From positions 372,001 to 436,000 of the forward strand of contig NZ_SJUO01000002.1 of assembly GCF_004336985.1 (NCBI RefSeq): a stretch of DNA of 64,000 nucleotides, in the 5' to 3' direction. Shown here in pieces: positions 52,965 through 60,809 of this stretch. This stretch comes from Exiguobacterium sp. SL-9 (GTDB lineage Bacteria; Bacillota; Bacilli; Exiguobacteriales; Exiguobacteriaceae). Each line of letters begins with the position of its first letter. Position 1 is the stretch's first letter. The notes under the pieces were generated by a model. The model was not told the origin of the DNA. It did no database searches and saw only the letters and a list, made by a program, of their open reading frames with translations. The position numbers and the translations under genes were made by a program.

Positions 52965-54305
52965 CTATCCTTTTCGGATGGCATTATGGCGTGTCACAAT
53001 CGTTTCGCGTAACACGTCACGGAGCAGTTCCGGCATAAAGTAACGCTTCTTCTGGTCGGCCAAATACGGAAGGAGCGGACCGAATGTGAACATGTCGACC
53101 GTAGCGACGCGATACGTCTCGTCGAGATCGATTTCCTGACCTTGGATATAATAACGGCCATGCCTCATCTCGAGACCATGGACGATCGGGGCACCGAGCA
53201 CCGTTCCCCGAAACCCGAGGCCGCGGACGTGCATCGTCGTGAACGCTTCTTCTTGGACATCGTTCAAAAAACGAATCAACGTGGCTCCGTCAAGCGAGAG
53301 GAGACAAGGGTTGATCGGGTGCGGGCAGATGCGATGAAGCATATTGAGCGTGACGTGACCAGGCTGCAACCCTTCTAACAAGACACCGGACGGGATCACG
53401 CTCACTTCAGCGTCACACCAGTCGGCGAGGCCGCCTGCCAATAAGTCTCCAATGGCAGACGGACCGAACCAGTCACTCGGATAACCCGGCGTGTCGGCAA
53501 TCGTCACATCGAGCAGCCGTTCGGCTTGGCTATATTCGTCTTGTAAGGTCGAAACTGTCGCTTCATCTGTATCCTGTTCGGTCAAATCGTGCAAACTGGC
53601 CCGCTTCTCGACGACTCGGTGCCCGTCGAGCGTAAGTTCCACTTCCCCTACGTATTGCCCGTATTTACCGGCCTGAGCGATCAAGACGCCGTTCGTGACG
53701 ACACCGTCATCGAGCACGTGATGGGTATGAGCCCCGAGGATGACATCAATCTCCGGAAACGTCTCAGCGAGCCGTTCGTCTGCATAAAAACCGAGATGGC
53801 TGAGTGCGATGACGACATCGCAGTCTCGGAGTTTCTCAAGGGCACGACTTGTCGCCACATGCGGTGGTTCAATCGCCCAACCCAGCTCTGGATAAAGTTC
53901 TTCATAAGGTGCCGTCACACCGAACAGTCCGATGTGAAGTCCATCGCGTTCGACGATGAGTGTCTCCGTCGCCCAATCGGGTCTCGTACCGTCCGCATAG
54001 TAGACGTTCGCGAGCAGTACCGGGAACTCTGCCTCATCATACAAATTGGCGAGCCAGTCGTGCGGGAATGTGATGCCTTCATTATTCCCAATCGTGACTG
54101 CCGTCGGTTGGACGCGGTTGAGCAAACGGACGTTCACTTGTCCGCGTGTCACTTCTGTCGCCGGATGGGTCCTGTCGGCATGGTCGCCGAGATCGAAGAC
54201 GAGCGTCTCTTCCGTCCGGTGCTCGTTCAAAAAAGAGACGAGACGCGGCCAGTTATGAAATTTCGAATGTAAGTCATTATAATGAAACATCGTGATCGTT
54301 CTCAA
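52965..54305 (-). CDS. yunD: Metallophosphatase / 5'-nucleotidase family protein YunD
   Basis: 446 residues, no signal peptide. N-terminal calcineurin-like domain with HYNDLHSKF, DLGDHAD, GNNEG, ALSHLG and GAHTHH metal motifs; C-terminal 5'-nucleotidase domain with PSAIGDLLAGG and PHPINPCLL. Would hydrolyse a nucleotide or sugar phosphate ester in the cytosol. TTG start at 54305 follows GGAAGGGGA. Fifteen bases downstream of the DUF72 gene on the same strand. Confidence 0.9.
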   Translation of the reverse strand: MRTITMFHYNDLHSKFHNWPRLVSFLNEHRTEETLVFDLGDHADRTHPATEVTRGQVNVRLLNRVQPTAVTIGNNEGITFPHDWLANLYDEAEFPVLLANVYYADGTRPDWATETLIVERDGLHIGLFGVTAPYEELYPELGWAIEPPHVATSRALEKLRDCDVVIALSHLGFYADERLAETFPEIDVILGAHTHHVLDDGVVTNGVLIAQAGKYGQYVGEVELTLDGHRVVEKRASLHDLTEQDTDEATVSTLQDEYSQAERLLDVTIADTPGYPSDWFGPSAIGDLLAGGLADWCDAEVSVIPSGVLLEGLQPGHVTLNMLHRICPHPINPCLLSLDGATLIRFLNDVQEEAFTTMHVRGLGFRGTVLGAPIVHGLEMRHGRYYIQGQEIDLDETYRVATVDMFTFGPLLPYLADQKKRYFMPELLRDVLRETIVTRHNAIRKG

Positions 54306-54319
54306 GACGATTCCCCTTC

Positions 54320-55165
54320 CTAAAACAGGCTGATTTGACTCGGGGCGAGCTCATATTCAGCACCGAGGATCTCGATCAGCCGCTTGGCGTTCGGTACTGC
54401 ATCTCCGGCCGAATTGTTGTTGAAGTAGACGTATACCGCCTTCGCTTCCTCGTCGACTTGTCGAAGTGCCGTCGCGAGTTCTTGTAGTTCGTCTTCACTG
54501 TAACGATACAGACAACGGACATGGCGCCACTCTTTGCTCGTCATGCCTGGTTTCCGGAGCCACCCAGCGGTGTTACGGCCGTGTAAGCGCACGACGGCCA
54601 CATCCGGGTTGGTTACGATCGGGACGAACGGAATGCTGCTCTCTTTCGTCTGCGGCTCATCACAAATCGTATTGATGAAGCGTTGTTCCGCTAAAAAGGC
54701 GAGCGTCCGCTCCCGGAACGCTTCGGAGAACCAGGTCGGGTTCCGGAATTCGATGGCGATGTCGTAATCCTTCAACTCGTCACGAATCGTCCGCAAGTAA
54801 TCGAGGTGTGGCTTCGAGACGTCAAACCACGGCGGCAGCTGAACGAGGACGGCCCGTAGCTTCCCGACTTGTTTCAACGGCTCGACCGATGTCCGGTACC
54901 GTTCGAACAGTTCAGCGAGCGGTAGCTTCGGTTCGCGGTCATGCCCGCTCATTTCCCTGGAAACTTTGACGATGAATTGGAACGTCTCCGGTGTCTCCTG
55001 GTTCCATTTCTCGTAATTCTTTACCGGTTGAATCGCGTAAAACGACGAATCGATTTCCACGGTCGGGAAATGCCCCGCGTAGGTCGACAGTTTATGTTTT
55101 CGTTCTTCTGGGGTCGTATACAATAAATCATGGTCTCCCCACCCCGTCACACCGACATAAATCAT
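54320..55165 (-). CDS. DUF72 family protein (YunF-like)
   Basis: 281 residues, TIM-barrel type. YVGVTGWGDHDLLY at the start, TVEIDSSFYAIQP, AIEFRNPTWF and VYFNNNSAGDAVPNAKRL at the end are DUF72 blocks. Function unknown. ATG 55165 follows AGGAGGG; GTG 55168 is less likely. First gene of a pair with yunD. Confidence 0.88.
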   Translation of the reverse strand: MIYVGVTGWGDHDLLYTTPEERKHKLSTYAGHFPTVEIDSSFYAIQPVKNYEKWNQETPETFQFIVKVSREMSGHDREPKLPLAELFERYRTSVEPLKQVGKLRAVLVQLPPWFDVSKPHLDYLRTIRDELKDYDIAIEFRNPTWFSEAFRERTLAFLAEQRFINTICDEPQTKESSIPFVPIVTNPDVAVVRLHGRNTAGWLRKPGMTSKEWRHVRCLYRYSEDELQELATALRQVDEEAKAVYVYFNNNSAGDAVPNAKRLIEILGAEYELAPSQISLF

Positions 55166-55182
55166 CACATTCCCTCCTTATA

Positions 55183-56364
55183 TCATTGTTCGAACGTGGC
55201 CGTCGCGTTCCGTTTCGACCAATTCAACGTCCCTGCGAACGTCACGAGCAACAGGACGAGCCCCATCACGAACGGATAGCGCATATCGATATCAAACGCG
55301 ATGCCGGCAAGCGTCGGTCCGACGATATTCCCGATGCTCATATAGGCGTTATTCATCCCCATCGCAAATCCTTGTTCTTTATCGGCCATCTTCGATACGA
55401 GCGTATTTAATACCGGTCGTAAAATCGACGTGGACAAGAAGATAATCAACGTGACCGCGAAGAAAATCGCGTAAGATCCGGCGAACAGTGAGAATAAAAA
55501 GCCGAGCGCCGCGAGCATAATGAAGATGAGCACGACTTTGATCTCCCCGAGTACCGAGACGAGACGATCGACGGCAAACAGTTGCACGATGACGCTGACA
55601 ATGCCTGTCCCCGTGATCATGACCGCAATTTGTTGCGGCGTCGCGCTGAACGTCTCACTGACGAACAATCCAAGGACAGATTCATACGCCATCAAACCGA
55701 ATGCCATGACCAAGTTGATGACGAGCACGAAGAAATAGGGTTTCCGTGTCGACGAGACGAGTTGGCGCGGTAACGACTCGCTCTCACTCGTTTGGACGTA
55801 TGGCTCGCGATCTGGTTCTTTCAACAGAATAATGGACGAGATGACGGCGACGAATGAAACAATCGCTGACAACAAGAGTGGTGCCTTCAATCCAAATTCG
55901 GCGAAGAAGCCACCAATTCCTGGTCCGATGACAATCCCGAGCGACATGGCCGCGGAAATATAACTGTTTCCTTTCGCCCGTTGCTTGAGCGTCGTGATAT
56001 CAGCCACATAAGCAAAGATAGCTGGAATCAAGAGCGCGGCCCCGACGCCGCCGATTGCCCGTGAAATCAACAAAACGGTCAGGTTGTCAGATAAGTAAAA
56101 GACCCCCATCGAGACGGTGAAGCCGATCAGACCTAAAATAATCATCAGTCGGCGACCGTAAACGTCCGCCCATTTCCCGGCAATCGGCGACATGAGCAAC
56201 TGAGCCCCAGCGAAGACAGAGATCATGAGTCCGGCAGCGGTGCCACCCTCTCCAATCATCTTCAAATAATCAGGAATAATCGGAATAATGATCCCGAATC
56301 CTGCTACGGCGATGAACATGTTCAACATGAGAATCGCCAATTGTTTCTTTTGTTTAGTCGTCAA
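55183..56364 (-). CDS. MFS multidrug efflux transporter, NorA-like
   Basis: 393 residues, twelve membrane helices. Motif A GKWADVYGRR after helix 2 and motif C (GIVIGPGIGGFFAE) in helix 5 mark a drug:H+ antiporter of the DHA1 group. Substrates unknown. TTG start at 56364 after AGGAAGTG. The DUF72 gene follows 17 bp downstream. Confidence 0.88.
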   Translation of the reverse strand: MTTKQKKQLAILMLNMFIAVAGFGIIIPIIPDYLKMIGEGGTAAGLMISVFAGAQLLMSPIAGKWADVYGRRLMIILGLIGFTVSMGVFYLSDNLTVLLISRAIGGVGAALLIPAIFAYVADITTLKQRAKGNSYISAAMSLGIVIGPGIGGFFAEFGLKAPLLLSAIVSFVAVISSIILLKEPDREPYVQTSESESLPRQLVSSTRKPYFFVLVINLVMAFGLMAYESVLGLFVSETFSATPQQIAVMITGTGIVSVIVQLFAVDRLVSVLGEIKVVLIFIMLAALGFLFSLFAGSYAIFFAVTLIIFLSTSILRPVLNTLVSKMADKEQGFAMGMNNAYMSIGNIVGPTLAGIAFDIDMRYPFVMGLVLLLVTFAGTLNWSKRNATATFEQ

Positions 56365-56433
56365 TGTATGTCACTTCCTTTTCGTCTCTTCATTTTACTT
56401 GTTGACGAATGGAATGAGCAAACGATAAGACAG

Positions 56434-56467
56434 CAAAACACCCATCCTTGACCAGAGGATGGGTGTT
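56434..56467 (-). terminator. Terminator of brnQ
   Basis: AACACCCATCCT-7 nt-AGGATGGGTGTT followed on the minus strand by TTTGC. Confidence 0.85.
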
Positions 56468-56478
56468 CACTCATCTGT

Positions 56479-57798
56479 TTATGAGATGCGTGATTGAGCG
56501 AGTGATTGGTTGGAACGTTGTTTCGGTAAGAAAAGCGTGATCACATATACGATCAACGTTGGAACTGCCCAGGCGAGCCCGATCTCAGCCATCGGCAAGT
56601 TCGTGATCCAAGCTGTTGCTGCTGACGGTGCCAAACCGTGTGTCGTCTCGAAAAGCGAGAGCACGAGGGCCGTGTACACCGTCGCTTTCATCGCAACGTG
56701 TGGGTTGCGTTGAATCCGTTCCGTGATCGACACGAGAACGAGTGCGATCATGACCGGGTACAAGAGTGTGAGCAATGGTACCGCGATTTGAATCAACGTA
56801 CCGAGTCCGACGAGTGAGATAAGATAGCCGAACAACGTCGTCGCGATGACGACTTGGTAATACTTGAGCGACTCGAACGTGTTGCTGATGAAGCGTGAGA
56901 ACTCACTGATGAGTCCGACCGCTGTCGTCAAACAAGCGAGGAAGACCGCAGCCCCGAGCGCGAGCATTCCGACTTGTCCGAACGACGTACCAGCGAACGC
57001 TTGAAGCAAGCTAGCTCCGTCTGTCGTGCCCGTTTGACCCGTCATATTCGCCCCGATTGAACCGAGCGAGATATAGACGAGCATCAAACACGTGACAGCG
57101 AGCATGCCAGACGTCCGAAGGAGTGAAGATGCTTCTTTCTGGTCTGTCATCCCGTTCGCCTTAAGCGTGACGAGCACGATGGCACCGAAGACGAGAGCGC
57201 CAAAGACGTCCATCGTCAAGTAGCCTTGTTTGAAGCCTTCCCCGAGGGCACCAATCCACGTCTCATACCCTTCTGCAGGCGCGCTTGGCTGCCCGAGTGG
57301 AGCCACGAGGTTCGTGATTCCGATTGCCGCAAGCAAGAGCAAGAGGATTGGCGTGATGATGCGTCCGATGACTTCAATCAATTTTTGAGCGCGTAACGTC
57401 AAGAAGAACGTCAAACCAAAGAAGACAGTTGAACTGATTGCGAGCGTGAGCGTAGATGGCGCACCGAGGAACGGTACGACTCCCATCTCATACGTGACGG
57501 CTGCCGTCCGAGGAATCCCGAAGAACGGCCCAATCGCCACGTACATTAATCCCGTCAAAACGAGCGCAAGTCGCTTCGGAATGTACCGAGCGATTTGGTC
57601 AGATCCACCGCCGACCCGCGCGACTGCGAATAGCGCGAGTAATGGTAGCCCAACGCCGGTAATGACGAAACCGACTAGGGCTGGGACGAGGTTCTCACCT
57701 GCCATCGCACCTAGCATCGGTGGGAACAGCAAGTTCCCGGCCCCGAAGAATAATGCGAAAATCGTGAATGCTAACGGGAATAATGTCGATTTTTTCAT
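56479..57798 (-). CDS. brnQ: Branched-chain amino acid transport carrier BrnQ
   Basis: 439 residues, twelve hydrophobic segments. FALFFGAGNLLFPP at the N-terminus is the LIVCS family signature. Imports leucine, isoleucine and valine with Na+ or H+. ATG 57798 follows GGAGGTAG; an in-frame reading to 57849 extends over the leader. No T-box was found upstream. Confidence 0.93.
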   Translation of the reverse strand: MKKSTLFPLAFTIFALFFGAGNLLFPPMLGAMAGENLVPALVGFVITGVGLPLLALFAVARVGGGSDQIARYIPKRLALVLTGLMYVAIGPFFGIPRTAAVTYEMGVVPFLGAPSTLTLAISSTVFFGLTFFLTLRAQKLIEVIGRIITPILLLLLAAIGITNLVAPLGQPSAPAEGYETWIGALGEGFKQGYLTMDVFGALVFGAIVLVTLKANGMTDQKEASSLLRTSGMLAVTCLMLVYISLGSIGANMTGQTGTTDGASLLQAFAGTSFGQVGMLALGAAVFLACLTTAVGLISEFSRFISNTFESLKYYQVVIATTLFGYLISLVGLGTLIQIAVPLLTLLYPVMIALVLVSITERIQRNPHVAMKATVYTALVLSLFETTHGLAPSAATAWITNLPMAEIGLAWAVPTLIVYVITLFLPKQRSNQSLAQSRIS

Positions 57799-57889
57799 AC
57801 AACTACCTCCACATACATGTAATACCTTCCGTGTTACCCAATGAATCAAATGACTAAATTTTCTGACAATAAACCGCTTGGTCTATTTC

Positions 57890-57917
57890 ATTATACACAC
57901 TTTCATTTTTTTGACCA
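57890..57917 (-). promoter_or_regulatory. Promoter of brnQ
   Basis: On the minus strand TGGTCA (57917-57912), 16-nt spacer, TATAAT (57895-57890). Perfect -10, weak -35. Confidence 0.55.
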
Positions 57918-58039
57918 CCCTATCCTTAAAAAAGATGTTTATTTTTTTGAAATGTGGATTTTCTATATAGAACCGCTCCCTCATTTTACAAATTATCGGT
58001 GAGAAAACGAGCGCAGATTGCTCTTTATGAGAAAAATGG

Positions 58040-58312
58040 TCAATAACGGATATCGAACTTCCGATATGATTCGACCGTCGCGTCTTCTGCATCAATCCGC
58101 TCAACCCCGACAAAACGATTGCCGTTATACAACGCCCGTTTATAGGATGCAAGTCTCTCAGCGTCTCCTTCAATCTGAAGTTCGACCGTCCCATCATTCA
58201 AGTTCCGGACCCAGCCCGTGACGCCATATTCGAGCGCTGTCGATTGAGCGAAGTATCGGAAACCGACTCCTTGGACGCGACCTGAGATGATGAGATGCTG
58301 TGCCTGTTTCAT
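58040..58312 (-). CDS. acyP: Acylphosphatase
   Basis: 90 residues, full length. GRVQGVGFRYFAQ carries the catalytic Arg and GWVRNLNDGTVELQIEG the catalytic Asn. Splits acyl phosphates to carboxylate and phosphate. GGGGGAAAT ribosome site. Same strand as brnQ but about 240 bp upstream of it. Confidence 0.95.
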   Translation of the reverse strand: MKQAQHLIISGRVQGVGFRYFAQSTALEYGVTGWVRNLNDGTVELQIEGDAERLASYKRALYNGNRFVGVERIDAEDATVESYRKFDIRY

Positions 58313-58404
58313 AACTATTTCCCCCTTTAATTTGAATGAATGCGTTTAGCTACTGACTCGTTAGGTAACAGTATATAAGTAAAATACTGGATAGGAGTGG
58401 TGAT

Positions 58405-59787
58405 GTGGAACAACTTGTGAATATGGTGACGTCGTTTTCTGATTGGCTTTGGGGAGTGCCAATCATCTCATTACTTGTCTTGTCTGGACTTTATTTGACG
58501 ATTCGTTTAGGGTTCTTCCAATTCCGATACCCGCTATACATATTGCAACAAACGTTAGGCAGTGTCTTTAAAAAACCAAAAGGCGAAGGCGACATCAGTC
58601 CTCGCCAAGCACTCACGTCGGCCTTGTCGTCGACAATCGGTGCCGCTAACATCATCGGGGTACCGGCTGCCATCATGTTCGGTGGTCCCGGTGCCATCTT
58701 CTGGATGTGGGTCATCGCCGTCGTTGGGATGGCCATCAAGTTCTCGGAGAGCGTCCTCGCTGTCCGTTACCGCGAGAAAAACGAGGCCGGTGAATTTGTC
58801 GGCGGTCCCGTCTACTATATGGCCAAAGGCTTGAAGTTGAAATGGCTCGCCTCTTGGTTCGCCTTCGCCCTGATGATTGAACTCATCCCGAGTATCATGG
58901 TGCAAGGGAATGCTGTCAGCTCGGCTGTCCGCGAGACGTTTGACGGGAATACGCTCGTGACCGGGTTGATTGTCGCGGGTCTCGTCGCCCTTGTCGTCTT
59001 CGGCGGGGTGAAACGGATCGCCAAAGTGACAGAGGTCATCGTCCCGGCGATGGCGCTCGTCTATGTCGGTGCCGGGTTCATCATCGTCTTGATGAACTTC
59101 TCGCAAATCCCGGAAGTGCTCAGTCTCATCTTCACGTACGCGTTCCAACCGATGGCTGCCCTGGGCGGTTTCGCCGGGGCAGCGATTGCCGAGACGATTC
59201 GTTGGGGCTTCGCTCGCGGTCTGTACTCGAACGAGGCGGGACTTGGAACGGCACCAATCGCCCATGCGGCCGCACAGACGGATCACCCGGTCCGCCAAGG
59301 ATTCTGGGCTGTCATCGGCATCGTCATCGATACGCTCATTATCTGTAGCACGACAGCGTTCGTCGTCTTGTCGTCCGGTGTATGGACAGAGGCCGGTGCT
59401 ATGAACGACCCAGCGGCACTCACGACGATCGCATTCCAAGAGTACTTCGGTTACACGGGCAGTCTGCTCGTCACGATCTCGCTCATCTTCTTCGTCTTAT
59501 CGACGATTATCGTCATCATCTTTTACGGATCGCGTCAAGCCGAGTACTTGTTCGGTTTGAAGGCCGGCTTCATGATGAAAGTCGTCTATATCGCCTCGAT
59601 CGTCATCGGAGCGATCGGAGGCGCGCAAATGATTTGGAACTTCCTCGACTTCATGCTCGCGATGATCCTCATCCCGAACATGATTGCCGTCTTGATGTTG
59701 AGCGGTGAAGTGAAGCGGTTAACGACCGAGTTTTTCACGTCCGAGAAATATTATAAGAAAGACGTCGCCGAGAAGAAGGCGTCGTAA
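58405..59787 (+). CDS. Alanine/glycine:cation symporter (AGCS family)
   Basis: 460 residues, about ten membrane helices. GGPVYYMAKGL, FARGLYSNEAGLGTAPIAHA and GPGAIFWMWV are AGCS motifs. Takes up small neutral amino acids with Na+ or H+. GTG start at 58405 has AGGAGTGG at good distance; the nearby ATG 58403 is out of frame. Confidence 0.93.
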   Translation: MEQLVNMVTSFSDWLWGVPIISLLVLSGLYLTIRLGFFQFRYPLYILQQTLGSVFKKPKGEGDISPRQALTSALSSTIGAANIIGVPAAIMFGGPGAIFWMWVIAVVGMAIKFSESVLAVRYREKNEAGEFVGGPVYYMAKGLKLKWLASWFAFALMIELIPSIMVQGNAVSSAVRETFDGNTLVTGLIVAGLVALVVFGGVKRIAKVTEVIVPAMALVYVGAGFIIVLMNFSQIPEVLSLIFTYAFQPMAALGGFAGAAIAETIRWGFARGLYSNEAGLGTAPIAHAAAQTDHPVRQGFWAVIGIVIDTLIICSTTAFVVLSSGVWTEAGAMNDPAALTTIAFQEYFGYTGSLLVTISLIFFVLSTIIVIIFYGSRQAEYLFGLKAGFMMKVVYIASIVIGAIGGAQMIWNFLDFMLAMILIPNMIAVLMLSGEVKRLTTEFFTSEKYYKKDVAEKKAS

Positions 59788-59791
59788 CGAC

Positions 59792-59823
59792 AAACCCGGC
59801 TGCAGTCGCAGCCGGGTCTTTTA
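59792..59823. terminator. Bidirectional terminator AGCS / LDH-like gene
   Basis: ACCCGGCTGC-AGTC-GCAGCCGGGT between convergent genes, followed by CTTTTATT. Confidence 0.85.
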
Positions 59824-60789
59824 TTATGAGGTCGATTCAATTTTATCGATGGCTTGACGAATCCGACCGACCGAAGCGTCGAACTGTTGTTGTTCTTCGT
59901 CCGTCAGTTCGATCTCGATGATTTGGCGGATACCGGTCCGATCGATTAAGGCCGGTACGCCGATATGAAGCTCAGAGGCCCCGTATTCGCCGTCGAGATG
60001 GGCACCGATCGTCACGACGGAGTTCTCGTTCCGGACGATGGCGCGAACGATCCGGAGGAGACCGAGCCCAATCGCGTAGTACGCCGCGCTCTTATATTCG
60101 ATAATTTGATTCGCCGCATCGCGGACGTCTTGATAGATGGCGTCCAAATCTTCTTGGCGGTACGATTCATTCTCCTCAAGTAACTGCTTCATCGACTTCC
60201 CATAAATGCGGGCGTTGTCCCAAGCGACGAATCCCCCGGCGCCATGCTCGCCCATGTAATAGACGTGGCAGTTCCGTGATGACAAGTCGAAGTACTCACC
60301 GACCTTATAACGAAGACGGGCCGTGTCAAGCACCGTACCCGAACCGATGACGCGGTGCTTTGGCAAGCCGGACGCCTTCCAGGCGACGTGCGCCATGACG
60401 TTAACCGGGTTCGTCGCAACGACGATGATGCCGTCGAATCCGCTCGCCATGACTTGTTTCGTGACGTCACGGACGACGACCGCGTTTTGTTCAGCCAGGT
60501 CCATCTGGGTCTGACCGAGCTTTTGAGCAGCACCGGCCGTGATGACGACGATATCGGCGTCACGGCAGTCCGCGTACTCCCCCGCCCAAATGCGGACCGG
60601 GCTCGGGGCGAACGAGATGCCATGGTTGAGGTCCATCGCCTCCCCTTCGGCCTTGGCGTGGTTCGAGTCGATCAAGACGAGCTCTTCACAGAGCGCCGCC
60701 ATCGACAGTTGATAGGCGAAACTGATACCGACCCAGCCGGCGCCGACGACGGCGATACGGGTGATGTCTTTTGGATCAATCGTTTCCAT
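59824..60789 (-). CDS. L-lactate dehydrogenase-like 2-hydroxyacid dehydrogenase, altered active loop
   Basis: 321 residues. NAD loop VVGAGWVGIS, NPVNV, GSGTVLDTARLR (substrate Arg171 equivalent) and catalytic His in MGEHG are kept. In the mobile loop, AGAAQKLGQTQMDL, the specificity Gln102 equivalent (Gln89) is present but the catalytic Arg109 equivalent is Gln95. The stretch after GEHG (AGGFVAWDN) differs from lactate dehydrogenases and recalls hydroxyisocaproate dehydrogenase. So it may use another 2-oxoacid or be slow. RBS GGAGG sits in the 20-bp gap behind pnkp, with no terminator between, so it is probably read from the hen1-pnkp message. Confidence 0.85.
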   Translation of the reverse strand: METIDPKDITRIAVVGAGWVGISFAYQLSMAALCEELVLIDSNHAKAEGEAMDLNHGISFAPSPVRIWAGEYADCRDADIVVITAGAAQKLGQTQMDLAEQNAVVVRDVTKQVMASGFDGIIVVATNPVNVMAHVAWKASGLPKHRVIGSGTVLDTARLRYKVGEYFDLSSRNCHVYYMGEHGAGGFVAWDNARIYGKSMKQLLEENESYRQEDLDAIYQDVRDAANQIIEYKSAAYYAIGLGLLRIVRAIVRNENSVVTIGAHLDGEYGASELHIGVPALIDRTGIRQIIEIELTDEEQQQFDASVGRIRQAIDKIESTS

Positions 60790-60809
60790 ATATCGTACCT
60801 CCCTAATCT

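Noticed and set aside
57799-58039. T-box or amino-acid riboswitch before brnQ
   Set aside because: No T-box core sequence and no terminator hairpin; only a simple promoter is seen.
58555-59439. 294-codon open frame antisense to the AGCS transporter gene
   Set aside because: Highly charged composition rich in Arg, Asp and Glu, no ribosome site, and it lies wholly over a well-supported membrane protein; it is a by-product of GC-skewed codons.
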